DNA from: Phytohabitans rumicis
GTDB lineage: Bacteria; Actinomycetota; Actinomycetes; Mycobacteriales; Micromonosporaceae
Length of the DNA: 64,000 bases
Direction: 5' to 3'
Assembly (NCBI RefSeq): GCF_011764445.1
Contig: NZ_BLPG01000001.1
Coordinates: forward strand, 5,969,001 to 6,033,000
Below the pieces are notes generated by a model that was not told the DNA's origin, did no database searches, and worked only from the letters and a program-made list of their open reading frames with translations. Shown here piece after piece: positions 43,705-51,922 of this stretch. Position numbers and translations under genes: made by a program. Every line of letters begins with the position of its first letter. The stretch's first letter is position 1.

Positions 43705-45086
43705 CCACGAAGCTGGTCGTCATCGACGTGGTGGGGCTGACCCCCCGGCTGCTGGCGCACATGCCGCGGCTGCGCGCGGTCGCCGACGCCGGCTTCCACG
43801 CCTCGCTGGGCACCGTGCTGCCGGCGGTCACGTGCACCGTGCAGTCCACGTTCCTGACCGGGGCGCTGCCCGCGGAGCACGGCATCGTGGGCAACGGCTG
43901 GTACTTCCGCGACGTCGGCGAGGTGCTGTTGTGGCGGCAGCACAACGCGCTCGTCGGCGGCGAAAAGCTGTGGCAGGCCGCGCGCAAGGCGCGTCCCGGC
44001 TACACGGTCGCCAACGTCTGCTGGTGGTACGCCATGGGCGCCGACGTGGACTGGACCGTCACGCCCCGCCCGATCTACTACGCCGACGGCCGCAAGGAGC
44101 CCGACTGCTACACGGATCCACCGTCGCTGCACGACGAGCTCACCGGGACGTTGGGCGGCTTCCCGCTCTTCACGTACTGGGGGCCGGGCGCGGGGCTGCC
44201 GTCCTCGCGCTGGATCTGCCAGGCCGCCCAGCAGATCATGGCCACCCACGACCCCGACCTGACCCTGGTGTACGTCCCGCACCTCGACTACGACCTGCAG
44301 CGCTTCGGGCCGTCCGCGCCCGAGGCGGCGGCCGCGGCGCAGGCGCTGGACGGCGTGCTCGGCCCGTTGCTGGACGCCGCCAACGCCCGCGGGGCGACCA
44401 CGGTCGTGCTGTCCGAGTACGGCATCACCGAGGCCCGCCGCCCGGTCGACGTCAACCGCATGCTGCGCATCGAAGGGCTGCTGCGGGTGTACACACAGGA
44501 CGGTATGGAGTATCTGGACCCGTGGACGTCCCGGGCGTTCGCCGTCGCCGACCACCAGATCGCCCACGTGTACGTCAAGGATCCGGCCGACGTCGCCGCC
44601 GTCGCCAAGCTGTGCGCCGCGCTGCCCGGCGTGGCGGAGGTGCTCGACGAGGGTGGCAAGGCGGCCCACGGCCTGAGCCACGAACGCGCCGGCGAGCTGG
44701 TGCTCGTGGCCGAGCCGGACGCCTGGTTCACGTACTACTACTGGCTCGACGACGCGCGGGCCCCCGACTTCGCCCGCCTCGTCGAGATCCATCGCAAGCC
44801 GGGGTACGACCCGGCCGAGCTGTTCTTCGACCCGGCCGGCCCGGGTGCGGCCAAGCGGCGGGCGGCCACCGCGCTGGCCCGCAAGAAGCTGGGCATGCGC
44901 TACCTGATGAACGTCGTCGGGCTGGACGCCGGGGCGCAGGCGGTACGCGGCTCGCACGGGCGCCTGCCGGGGCACCCCAACGACGCTCCGGTCCTGCTCT
45001 GCTCGGACCGCGCGGCGGCCCGCCCGCACATCGCCGCGACAGAGGTCAAGCGCTTCCTGCTCGGCCTGGCCGGGCTGAGACCATGA
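43701..45086 (+). CDS. eboF: EboF, alkaline phosphatase / nucleotide pyrophosphatase-family protein
   Basis: Protein of 461 aa in the nucleotide pyrophosphatase/phosphodiesterase fold: IDVVGLTPRLLAHMPRL, catalytic threonine region LPAVTCTVQSTFLTG, EHGIVGNGWYFRD, VYVPHLDYDLQRFGP, LSEYGITE and the C-terminal metal His region GSHGRLP. It hydrolyses a phosphodiester or phosphomonoester of unknown identity. There is no obvious signal peptide, so it would act in the cytoplasm unless exported by another route. ATGA overlaps both the previous and the next gene. Confidence 0.9.
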   Translation: MTTKLVVIDVVGLTPRLLAHMPRLRAVADAGFHASLGTVLPAVTCTVQSTFLTGALPAEHGIVGNGWYFRDVGEVLLWRQHNALVGGEKLWQAARKARPGYTVANVCWWYAMGADVDWTVTPRPIYYADGRKEPDCYTDPPSLHDELTGTLGGFPLFTYWGPGAGLPSSRWICQAAQQIMATHDPDLTLVYVPHLDYDLQRFGPSAPEAAAAAQALDGVLGPLLDAANARGATTVVLSEYGITEARRPVDVNRMLRIEGLLRVYTQDGMEYLDPWTSRAFAVADHQIAHVYVKDPADVAAVAKLCAALPGVAEVLDEGGKAAHGLSHERAGELVLVAEPDAWFTYYYWLDDARAPDFARLVEIHRKPGYDPAELFFDPAGPGAAKRRAATALARKKLGMRYLMNVVGLDAGAQAVRGSHGRLPGHPNDAPVLLCSDRAAARPHIAATEVKRFLLGLAGLRP

Positions 45087-46153
45087 CGATCGAGGTCGCC
45101 AGAGAGTCCGAACTGGACGAACTGCGCAGGCGGTTCGACTCGGCGCTGGCGGCGTTCATCGACCGGCAGGACCCGGAGTGGCCGGACGGCGCACCCCGCG
45201 GCGTCCTGGCGACGCTCCGCCGGTTCGTGCTCATGGGCGGCAAGCGGCTGCGCCCCATGTTCTGCTACTGGGGCTGGCGCGGCGCCGGCGGTGCGGACTG
45301 CGCCGAGGTGGTCGTCGCTGGGGCTGCGCTGGAGCTCTTTCACGCGTTCGCGCTCATCCACGACGACATCATGGACGGCAGCGACCGGCGCCGGGGCGAG
45401 CCGTCCGTCCACCGGGTCTTCGCCGAGTTGCACGCCCGGTCCGCGTGGCGCGGCGACCCCGCCTCGTTCGGCCGCAACACCGCGCTGCTCTGCGGCGACC
45501 TGTGTGCGGCCTGGGCCGACCAGATGTTTCACGAGTGCGGGCTGCCCGCCGCACAGATCCACCAGGGGTACGGCGTCTTCGCGCACATGCGTACCGAGGT
45601 GATCGCCGGGCAGTACCTGGACCTCGTCTCCGGCGTCGGCGACGGCTCGGTGGCCAGCGCCCTCACGGTGATCCGGATGAAGGCCGCCCGCTACACCGTC
45701 ACCCGCCCGCTGCAGATCGGTGCCGGGCTGGCCGGGGGCGGCGACGAGCTGCACGCCGCGTACGCCGCGTTCGGCGACCCGCTCGGCGACGCGTTCCAGC
45801 TGCGTGACGACGTGCTGGGCGTCTTCGGCGACCCGGCGCTCACCGGAAAGTCCATCCTGGACGATCTGCGCGAGGGCAAGCCGACCGTGATGATGGCGCT
45901 GGCCCGCAGCGGCGCCGACCGGGCGCAGACGGGCCGGCTGCGTGACCTCTTCGGCAATCCCGATCTGGACGCCGGCGGCGCCGAGGAGCTGCGCCGGATC
46001 ATTGTGGACACCGGCGCGCTGGAGCGGATCGAGCAGATGATCCGGGTACGCGCCGGCGCCGCCGTCGCGGCCCTCGCCGACGCCCCGCTCCCCGGCCCCG
46101 CCCGGGACGCGCTGGTGGCCCTCGCCGGATCAGCGGTCAACCGGCAGCGATAA
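45083..46153 (+). CDS. Polyprenyl diphosphate synthase (isoprenyl transferase, trans type) with altered second Asp motif
   Basis: Protein of 356 aa that condenses isopentenyl diphosphate with an allylic diphosphate. GGKRLRPMF precedes the first Asp-rich motif DDIMD (Asp94, Asp95, Asp98), followed by RRRGEPSVH. GQYLDL and the Lys in IRMKAARYT are in place. The second motif is DDVLG (Asp242, Asp243, Gly246) instead of DDxxD, a change that can affect Mg binding or chain length, although some actinobacterial relatives share it. It closes the Ebo-type operon and probably makes the prenyl donor for EboC. Confidence 0.9.
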   Translation: MTIEVARESELDELRRRFDSALAAFIDRQDPEWPDGAPRGVLATLRRFVLMGGKRLRPMFCYWGWRGAGGADCAEVVVAGAALELFHAFALIHDDIMDGSDRRRGEPSVHRVFAELHARSAWRGDPASFGRNTALLCGDLCAAWADQMFHECGLPAAQIHQGYGVFAHMRTEVIAGQYLDLVSGVGDGSVASALTVIRMKAARYTVTRPLQIGAGLAGGGDELHAAYAAFGDPLGDAFQLRDDVLGVFGDPALTGKSILDDLREGKPTVMMALARSGADRAQTGRLRDLFGNPDLDAGGAEELRRIIVDTGALERIEQMIRVRAGAAVAALADAPLPGPARDALVALAGSAVNRQR

Positions 46154-46181
46154 CGGAGTGTGGTGTGGCACACTCTGAGCC

Positions 46182-47009
46182 GTGACCCGTCGGCCCGCGG
46201 TTGACACGGTGCGCCGAGTGGTGCGCAGCACCCGGGCGTGGGCCCGGGCGGTCGCACCCGGCGCCTTGCCCGACTTTCTGATCATCGGTGCGCAGCGCTG
46301 CGGCACCACATCCATGCACCGCTACCTGGCGGCCCACCCGCAGGTGCGCGCCGCCACGGGCAAGGAGGTCCAGTTCTTCAGCATCCACTATGGACGCGGT
46401 GAGCGCTGGTACCGCGGCCACTTCCCGGCGCCGATGGCCGGGCGGCTCAGCTTCGAGGCGAGCCCGTACTACCTCTTCCACCCGCGGGCGGCGGAGCGGG
46501 CCGCGGCCACCCTGCCGTACGGGCGGTTCATCGCGCTGCTGCGGAACCCTGTGGAGCGGGCCTACTCGCACTACCTGCAGAGCCGGTCGGCCGGCGTGGA
46601 GCCGCTGACCTTCGCCGAGGCGATCGCCGCCGAGCACGACCGGCTGGCGTGGGCGCTGCGGGCCGGTCCGGACAGCCGGGCGGCGCACACCGTCCTGCGC
46701 CGGCACTCGTACGCCGCCCGCGGCCGGTACGCGGAGCAGTTGGAGCGTTGGTTCCGGCACGTGCCCCGGGAGCGGATCCACGTGGTGCGCAGCGAGGACT
46801 TCTACGCCGACCCCGCCTCGACGTACGCCGACCTGCTCGCGTTCCTCGACCTAGAACCGTTCCTGCCGCCGAGGTTCGCCCAGCACACAAGGCGACTGGA
46901 GCAGGGCGGCCCACCGCCAGACGTACGCGAGTCGCTCCGCGATTACTTCGTACCCCACAACGCCCGCTTGGCCGAGCTCCTGGGTTGGCACAACCCCTGG
47001 CCCGCCTGA
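46182..47009 (+). CDS. PAPS-dependent sulfotransferase
   Basis: Sulfotransferase of 275 aa. The 5'-phosphosulfate loop is IIGAQRCGTTSMHRYLAAHP at about residues 33-52 and the 3'-phosphate binding motif is LLRNPVERAYSHYLQ. Both are needed to bind PAPS; HYGRGERWYRGHF is typical of heparan-type sulfotransferases. The start is GTG 46182, 28 bp after the polyprenyl synthase stop, so it could belong to the same transcript and sulfate the Ebo product; the gap leaves this open. Copy 4 of the palindromic repeat follows directly. Confidence 0.9.
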   Translation: MTRRPAVDTVRRVVRSTRAWARAVAPGALPDFLIIGAQRCGTTSMHRYLAAHPQVRAATGKEVQFFSIHYGRGERWYRGHFPAPMAGRLSFEASPYYLFHPRAAERAAATLPYGRFIALLRNPVERAYSHYLQSRSAGVEPLTFAEAIAAEHDRLAWALRAGPDSRAAHTVLRRHSYAARGRYAEQLERWFRHVPRERIHVVRSEDFYADPASTYADLLAFLDLEPFLPPRFAQHTRRLEQGGPPPDVRESLRDYFVPHNARLAELLGWHNPWPA

Positions 47010-47024
47010 CCCCGCGGCGCGTAC

Positions 47025-47125
47025 CCGATCAAGGAGATCCCCGCCGATCAAGGCCGAATGGCCGTGGTTTGATCTCCAAACCGCGACCTTTTGTCCTTGA
47101 TCGGCGAGAAGGTCCTTGGTCGGCT
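47025..47125 (+). repeat. Intergenic palindromic repeat, copy 4 (diverged)
   Basis: Same nested architecture as copy 3: left arm GATCAAGGAG, inner arms CGATCAAGGCCGAATGG and CTTTTGTCCTTGATCGGCG, centre TTTGATCTCC, right arm TCCTTGGTCGG. More diverged, but most arm changes are in matching places. It fills the gap between two convergent genes and reaches the stop codon of the minus-strand one, the position expected for a bidirectional terminator. Confidence 0.87.
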
Positions 47126-47981
47126 AGCTGGCCTGGAGGTCGGCGCAGCTGGACTCGTCGGGCAGGAGGGGGCGCAGCATGACCGTCCAGCGCTTCCCGC
47201 CCGACGACCACGGGGTGATCGCGTTGGCCTTGGCGGCCGCGGTCAGCACCTTCGCGGTGTCCGCACCGGTCACCGTGACGCAGCCGGTGTCGAGGCCGCT
47301 GCCGACCGCGGTGCCCGGCAGTTGCGGGCCGGGCCAGGCGATCTCGGGCTGCTTGCCGGGTGCGCCGTCGGCGGCCACCCACGGGGAGGCGATGGCGGCC
47401 AGCGCGGTCACCGGGTACGTCTCCGCGTTGGTCGCCGGCACGGTCAGCGAGTCGATCAGGTCACGCAGCTTGGCGCGGGCGGCGTTCTGCTGCTCGGTCA
47501 GGCCGGACGCGGCGGCGTTGGCCTCGTTGAGCGCGTACACCTCGGTGGTCTTGGTGCCGCCGTCGGTGAGCACCGTGATGCGGGTCGAGGGGGCGTCGGA
47601 TACCGGCGGTTGGCCGAAGTCGGTGGCGGCGCCCACCCCGGCGGCCGTGGCGCGCTCGACGAGGCTGTCGACCTCGGCGGAGGAGATGCGCCGGACCTGG
47701 ATGTTGGGCAGGGCCGGGCCGGGGTATATCGCGACCACCGGGCCCTCGGTGATGACCCGCCCGTCGCCGTACACGCTGACGACCGGGAACCGGCCGGCGA
47801 GCATGGCGGGGGTCACAAAGCCACCGGTGTACTCCACCCGGAACGCCACCGTGGAGGGGTCGGCTGCCGAGCCGCCACCCGGTGCGGAGGTGCTGGGGGT
47901 TTCCTGGGCGCACGCCGCGACCAGGAAAAACATCGATGCGGCGGCGGCCGCGCGAGCACCACGTGCGATCGTCATCTCCAT
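47124..47981 (-). CDS. Lipoprotein of unknown function
   Basis: Lipoprotein of about 285 aa. Signal peptide with lipobox LVAAC near residue 25, then a Ser/Pro/Gly linker. The mature part is beta-rich (VAFRVEYTGGFVTPAMLAGR cut at 20, VSVYGDGRVITEGPVVAIYP, IQVRRISSAEVDSLVERATA) with one conserved Cys pair candidate (TGCVTV, SSCADLQ). Such proteins are common in actinobacteria with no assigned role. The start is ATG 47981, with ATG 47975 in the same frame. Converges with the sulfotransferase gene across repeat copy 4. Confidence 0.8.
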   Translation of the reverse strand: MEMTIARGARAAAAASMFFLVAACAQETPSTSAPGGGSAADPSTVAFRVEYTGGFVTPAMLAGRFPVVSVYGDGRVITEGPVVAIYPGPALPNIQVRRISSAEVDSLVERATAAGVGAATDFGQPPVSDAPSTRITVLTDGGTKTTEVYALNEANAAASGLTEQQNAARAKLRDLIDSLTVPATNAETYPVTALAAIASPWVAADGAPGKQPEIAWPGPQLPGTAVGSGLDTGCVTVTGADTAKVLTAAAKANAITPWSSGGKRWTVMLRPLLPDESSCADLQAS

Positions 47982-48028
47982 CTGACGGTGGCCGGGCCGA
48001 TCCGGTTCCGCTGGGGTAACGTGAACGA

Positions 48029-48316
48029 ATGTTGCGGGCACGGCTGGGGATCGGTGTCGCCGTCCTCGCTGTGCTGCTCGGCTTGAGCTGGTCGGCGCCG
48101 GCGGAGTTCGCCGCGCCGGTGTCCACGATGGCCGCCGCCGAGTCCCGAGTGTCCGCCGAGGTCGACGCGGCGATCGTGGTCGATACGCCGGCCGTCCCGG
48201 TGCCGGTCGACGTGGTGCCGAGCCGAGCCACCGTGCCACTGCCGGCCGCACCGGCCGCCGCGCGCAGCGCCGAGCGGTCGGCGACCGCCGGCCGCGCGCC
48301 GCCGCTGTCGCGCTGA
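48029..48316 (+). CDS. Small exported or membrane-anchored protein, unknown
   Basis: Predicted protein of 95 aa: a hydrophobic N-terminal helix (GIGVAVLAVLLGLSWSAPA) that could be a signal peptide or anchor, then an Ala/Val/Pro/Ser-rich tail without motifs. Third codon positions are mostly G or C in this frame. It is divergent from the lipoprotein gene across 47 bp and has no clear ribosome binding site, so I hold it as probable only. Confidence 0.55.
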   Translation: MLRARLGIGVAVLAVLLGLSWSAPAEFAAPVSTMAAAESRVSAEVDAAIVVDTPAVPVPVDVVPSRATVPLPAAPAAARSAERSATAGRAPPLSR

Positions 48317-48351
48317 CCGCTCAGTCAGTTTCCTTCCCAACCCCTCCATCC

Positions 48352-49140
48352 GTGGGTGAGGTGTATCTGGTGGAATTCGCCGTTCACGAACTGTTGCTGG
48401 ACATGCGGGGCGCGGCCCTGATCTGGCTCCTGCTGATCGCCGTCGGCGTCACACCGTTCATCGTCGTGGCGGCGCCACGACGCCGCGAAAAGCGGTCGCG
48501 GCCGCCGCGCCGGGAAAGGCCGCGGCGCGAGTCGTCCATCGTGCGGCAGGAGGAGCTTCTCCGGTACGCCGAAGAGGTCGCCGTTGCGGCGGGACGGGCT
48601 GCGGTGACGGCGGAGCGGCGGCGTGCCGAGTGGGCGGCCGTGTTGCGCACGCAGGAGGCCGCCTGGCGGGCGTACGACGAGGCCGAAGTCACCGCGCGAC
48701 GTGCTATTCGAGCGGAGGCGTTCGGACTGCCGGATACACCAGGCACAGTGGACGACCTGGCGGGCCGGCGTCGTTATCTTGAGCGGGCGGCCACGGCCGC
48801 GTACCGGCGGGGTGACCTGACGGTGGAGCAGTTCGGCGACGTGCTGTCCAATCGCGACGGTTGGGACCCACGCCGGCACCCGTTCGAGCAGGAGACCAAA
48901 CTGTGCGTGGCCCGGCGAGACCGGCTGCGCCGCGCCTGCGAAACACTGTCCGACGTGGAGCGTGCCGCGTGGCGTGCCGCCGAGGTGGCGGTGGCGGCGA
49001 AGCGCAGCCTGGACGAGGAGGCGTTGGCCGCCGGGCTGCGCGCACGGGACGTGCGCCGTCCGGTGCGCCGGCCGGTCCCCGTGCCGCGCCCGCTGCCGGC
49101 CTGGAACGCCGATACGGCCCCCATCCCGAGACTGGTTTAG
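48352..49140 (+). CDS. Single-pass membrane protein with long helical cytoplasmic domain, unknown
   Basis: Protein of 262 aa starting at GTG 48352 (GTG 48361 is an alternative). One transmembrane helix at about residues 18-40 (MRGAALIWLLLIAVGVTPFI), then a very basic stretch (RRREKRSRPPRRERPRRE) that would keep the rest in the cytoplasm. The remainder is Ala/Arg/Glu-rich and likely a coiled coil (AEEVAVAAGRAAVTAERRRA). No family recognised. It converges with the PucR gene, overlapping by 4 bp. Confidence 0.75.
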   Translation: MGEVYLVEFAVHELLLDMRGAALIWLLLIAVGVTPFIVVAAPRRREKRSRPPRRERPRRESSIVRQEELLRYAEEVAVAAGRAAVTAERRRAEWAAVLRTQEAAWRAYDEAEVTARRAIRAEAFGLPDTPGTVDDLAGRRRYLERAATAAYRRGDLTVEQFGDVLSNRDGWDPRRHPFEQETKLCVARRDRLRRACETLSDVERAAWRAAEVAVAAKRSLDEEALAAGLRARDVRRPVRRPVPVPRPLPAWNADTAPIPRLV

Positions 49141-50360
49141 GCCCAGTCGCCGGTCAGCCGGCCCAGCTTGAGCGCCAGGTGCAGGCAGAGCCGCTCGTTG
49201 CCGTCCTTGAGGTCGGTCTCGGCGAGTTGCTCGACGCGCTGCAGCCGGTAGTAGAGCGTGGTGCGGTGCAGGCGCAGCCGCTCGGCCGTGGCGTGCGCGT
49301 TGCCGGCCAGATCCAGGTAGGTCTCCAGCGTCTCCAGCAGCAGCTTGTTGGCCTCGTCGCGGAGCAGCCGCTCCAGCCCGGGATGCACGCCGCCCACGTC
49401 CAGGTGCCGACCGTCCAAACGGGACAGCACGCGGTAGATGCCGAGACCCGACCAGGCGACCACCCGGCCGAGCGCGGGCAGCTGCACGGCGACCCGCGCC
49501 GACTGCAGCGCCTCGTCGTACGACCGGGCGCCCTCGGCCAGGCTCGGGTACGTCTGCCCGACGCCCACGACCGTACGGCTGACCGAGGGGAGCCCGCGGG
49601 TGGCCGCCCGCAGCGCCTCGTCCAGCTGTGCCGCGGCGGTCTCGGGCGTGGGCCGGCCGGCACCCCCCGGCCCGCACAGCAGCACCACGCCGTGGTCGTG
49701 CCGCATCAGCTGCAGCGCGTCCCGGGGGCCGAGCCAGCGGCGGGTCAGCACCAGGGACTGCTCCAGCGCGATGCGGGCCACCTCGTCGGGGCCCTGGCCG
49801 GGCGGCGTGACGAGCTGCGCCACCAGCGCGGTGGTGGGCCCGTCACCACCGATGACGCCGTCCTCCAGCAGCGCCCGTACGGCGTGCGCGCGGCTGTCCG
49901 GGGCGTCCACGAGGAGCGTGCGGGCGGCCTCGGTCTCCCGCTGCGAGCTGAGCTCGCCGAGCAGGTTCTCCCGGTAGAGGGCGAGCTCCAGGTCCTCCAT
50001 CGCACCCGTCGCGGCCTCCACGTCGGCGTCGCTCATCGAGCCGTCGGCGTCGATGAACCAGACGAACCCCAGCAGCAGGTCGTCGTGCCAGACCGGCAGG
50101 CACAGCCGGGGCAACAGGTCGAGATCCGGGCAGGCCGGCGTCCGTACCGGCTTGCGGGCCCGCATGATGCCCGCCTCCCGGAACCAGGCGATGACCTCGG
50201 GCGTGGTGTGCCGGCGCAGGATCGAGGCGCGGCGCACGCCATCGATCGGCTCGGCGTGCTCGCTGTAGACGACGACCCGCTGCCGCCTGTCTTCGATCAG
50301 CGCCGGCTTTCCTACGCGGGCGGCGACCGTGTCTACGATCCGCTGTAGCTCACCTCGCAC
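49137..50360 (-). CDS. PucR-family transcriptional regulator, probable controller of the hydroxyproline operon
   Basis: Regulator of 407 aa. The N-terminal half is a GAF-like sensor region, the middle a GGDEF-like CdaR segment (VVGVGQTYPSLAEGARSYDE), and the C-terminal PucR HTH is LDLAGNAHATAERLRLHRTT followed by LYYRLQRVEQL. PucR proteins usually activate adjacent catabolic operons. The start is GTG 50360. The gene is divergent from the hydroxyproline dehydrogenase operon, separated by 401 bp that hold three large hairpins. Assignment as regulator of that operon rests on position. Confidence 0.88.
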   Translation of the reverse strand: MRGELQRIVDTVAARVGKPALIEDRRQRVVVYSEHAEPIDGVRRASILRRHTTPEVIAWFREAGIMRARKPVRTPACPDLDLLPRLCLPVWHDDLLLGFVWFIDADGSMSDADVEAATGAMEDLELALYRENLLGELSSQRETEAARTLLVDAPDSRAHAVRALLEDGVIGGDGPTTALVAQLVTPPGQGPDEVARIALEQSLVLTRRWLGPRDALQLMRHDHGVVLLCGPGGAGRPTPETAAAQLDEALRAATRGLPSVSRTVVGVGQTYPSLAEGARSYDEALQSARVAVQLPALGRVVAWSGLGIYRVLSRLDGRHLDVGGVHPGLERLLRDEANKLLLETLETYLDLAGNAHATAERLRLHRTTLYYRLQRVEQLAETDLKDGNERLCLHLALKLGRLTGDWA

Positions 50361-50374
50361 TGACTCACTGTAGG

Positions 50375-50449
50375 GGTTTTGGGGGCCGGGGTGCCCTGCG
50401 AAGCCCGTCAGGCTTGATGTCTTCGCAGGTCACCCCGGCCCCCAAAACC
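50375..50449 (-). repeat. Large hairpin element A (29-bp stem, 17-nt loop)
   Basis: Arms 50375-50403 and 50421-50449 pair over 29 positions with a single mismatch (50394 with 50430). The 17-nt loop is 50404-50420. Element B at 50600-50674 is an inverted copy with an identical loop; the two differ at four positions per arm, each matched by the partner change that keeps pairing. The element begins 14 bp upstream of the PucR start codon, so it lies in its 5' leader or promoter. Confidence 0.92.
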
Positions 50450-50485
50450 TGACGGGGGCACCCAGTCACAAGAGGGCAGGCAGGC

Positions 50486-50565
50486 TTTAAACCACTCGGG
50501 AGTCCCCGCCGGGGTCTGAGTCCCCGGGGACTCGAAGGTCGGCGGGGACTCCAGAGTGTTTTAAA
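50486..50565. repeat. Large hairpin element C with an inner palindrome
   Basis: Arms 50486-50511 and 50540-50565 pair over 26 positions with two mismatches; the outer part is TTTAAA/TTTAAA-like and the inner part GC-rich. The 28-nt loop contains the perfect 16-nt palindrome GAGTCCCCGGGGACTC (50518-50533), whose GAGTCCCC half also occurs in the outer arms, so alternative folds are possible. It sits between elements A and B and is unrelated to them in sequence. Confidence 0.88.
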
Positions 50566-50599
50566 AAGCGTGACCGTCTGTGTTTGCCCGACCAGGTCA

Positions 50600-50674
50600 G
50601 GGTTTGGGGGCCAGGGTGACTCGCGAAGACATCAAGCCTGACGGGCTTCGCGAGGCACCCTGGCCCCCAAACCC
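50600..50674 (+). repeat. Large hairpin element B, inverted copy of A
   Basis: Arms 50600-50628 and 50646-50674 form 29 positions of stem with one A.G mismatch (50619 with 50655), at the same place as the mismatch in element A. The 17-nt loop 50629-50645 is the exact reverse complement of the loop of A. It is preceded by GTCAGG, as is A in its own orientation. It lies 88 bp upstream of the dehydrogenase start. Confidence 0.92.
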
Positions 50675-50761
50675 CCCACCCCAGCCCCGACAGAAGGTCC
50701 AGCCACCGAGCCATCAAGTTCCAGCACATGTCCGAAGACCACCACATAGACAGTCCTTAAC

Positions 50762-51922
50762 GTGTGGACCGTGGCCGACGTAGTAGTGATCGGCGCGGGG
50801 ATAGTGGGCGCCGCGTGCGCACTGGAGTGCGCGAGGCGCGGCCTGTCCGTGGAGGTGCTGGAGCGGGGCGGGCTGGTTGCCGGTACCACCGGGTCCGGCG
50901 AGGGCAACCTGCTGGTCTCCGACAAGCCGCCCGGCCCGGAGCTGGACCTCGCTCTGCTCAGCCTGCGGCTGTGGCGGCGGATCGGCGCCGAGCTGCCCGA
51001 ACGGTACGGCGACATCGAGTTGGACCCCAAGGGCGGCCTGATCGTCACCCGTTCGGAGCCGGGGCTGGCCGCCCTGCGGGACACCGCCGAGCGGCAGGCC
51101 GCCGCCGGGGTGCTCGCCGAGCCGCTGGACGCGGCCGGCGTGCGCGTGCGCGAGCCGGCCATCGCGGATGGCCTCGCGGGCGGCGTGTTCTACCCGCAGG
51201 ACATGCAGGTGCAGCCGGCCCGGGCCACCGCGGTCATGCTGGCCGCCGCCCGGGACCATGGCGCCCGGGTACGGCTGCGCACGCCGGTGACCGCGATGCG
51301 GCTGGACCGGCGGGGGCGGGTGGCGGGGGTGGACACCGCGGAAGGCCCGGTCGCCGCGGCGCACGTCGTCAACGCCGCCGGCGCCTGGGCGGCCGAGGTC
51401 GCCGGGCCGGCCGGGGCCCTCGTACCGGTCCTGCCGCGGCGCGGGTTCGTCCTGGTCACCGAGCCGGTCGGGCCGCTGGTCCGGCACAAGGTGTACGCGG
51501 CCGACTACCTGGACAACGTGGCGTCCGGGGAGGCGACCCTGCAGGCGTCGACGGTGGTGGAGGGCACGCCGAGCGGCACGATCCTGATCGGCGCCACCCG
51601 GGAGCTCGTCGGGTTCGACCGCGGCGTCAACGGCGCCGCCGTCCGGGCGCTCGCCCGCGGCGCCATCGATCTCTTCCCGGCCCTCGCCCGGGTCCGGGCC
51701 ATGCGCCTGTACCACGGGTTCCGGCCGTTCTCGCCGGACCACCTGCCGGTCATCGGGCCGGACCCGCGGGTGCCCGGCCTGGTGCACGCGCATGGCCACG
51801 AGGGCGCCGGCATCGGGCTCGCCCCGGCCACCGGCCGGCTGGTCGCCCAGGCGGTCGCGGGGGAGCCGCCCGAACTGGACCTGACTCCCTTCGCGCCGGA
51901 ACGCTTCGGGGTGCCGCAATGA
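50762..51922 (+). CDS. FAD-dependent amino-acid oxidoreductase (DadA type), probable D-hydroxyproline dehydrogenase beta subunit
   Basis: Flavoprotein of 386 aa. The FAD-binding loop is DVVVIGAGIVGAACALECAR at residues 6-25. GSGEGNLLVSDK near residue 45, VVNAAGAWA, and RVRAMRLYHGFRPFSPDHLP with HGHEGAGIGLAPATG at the C-terminus are typical of the DAO/DadA family. The start is GTG 50762. It overlaps the next gene (51919), which encodes the partner ferredoxin/pyridine-nucleotide oxidoreductase subunit. With the epimerase and deaminase downstream it fits oxidation of cis-4-hydroxy-D-proline. Confidence 0.9.
   Translation: MWTVADVVVIGAGIVGAACALECARRGLSVEVLERGGLVAGTTGSGEGNLLVSDKPPGPELDLALLSLRLWRRIGAELPERYGDIELDPKGGLIVTRSEPGLAALRDTAERQAAAGVLAEPLDAAGVRVREPAIADGLAGGVFYPQDMQVQPARATAVMLAAARDHGARVRLRTPVTAMRLDRRGRVAGVDTAEGPVAAAHVVNAAGAWAAEVAGPAGALVPVLPRRGFVLVTEPVGPLVRHKVYAADYLDNVASGEATLQASTVVEGTPSGTILIGATRELVGFDRGVNGAAVRALARGAIDLFPALARVRAMRLYHGFRPFSPDHLPVIGPDPRVPGLVHAHGHEGAGIGLAPATGRLVAQAVAGEPPELDLTPFAPERFGVPQ

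Noticed and set aside
50371-50690. Hairpin trio as an integron attC array or CRISPR
   Set aside because: There are only two related units in inverted orientation, no integrase or cas gene, and no attC core-site (GTTRRRY) pattern.
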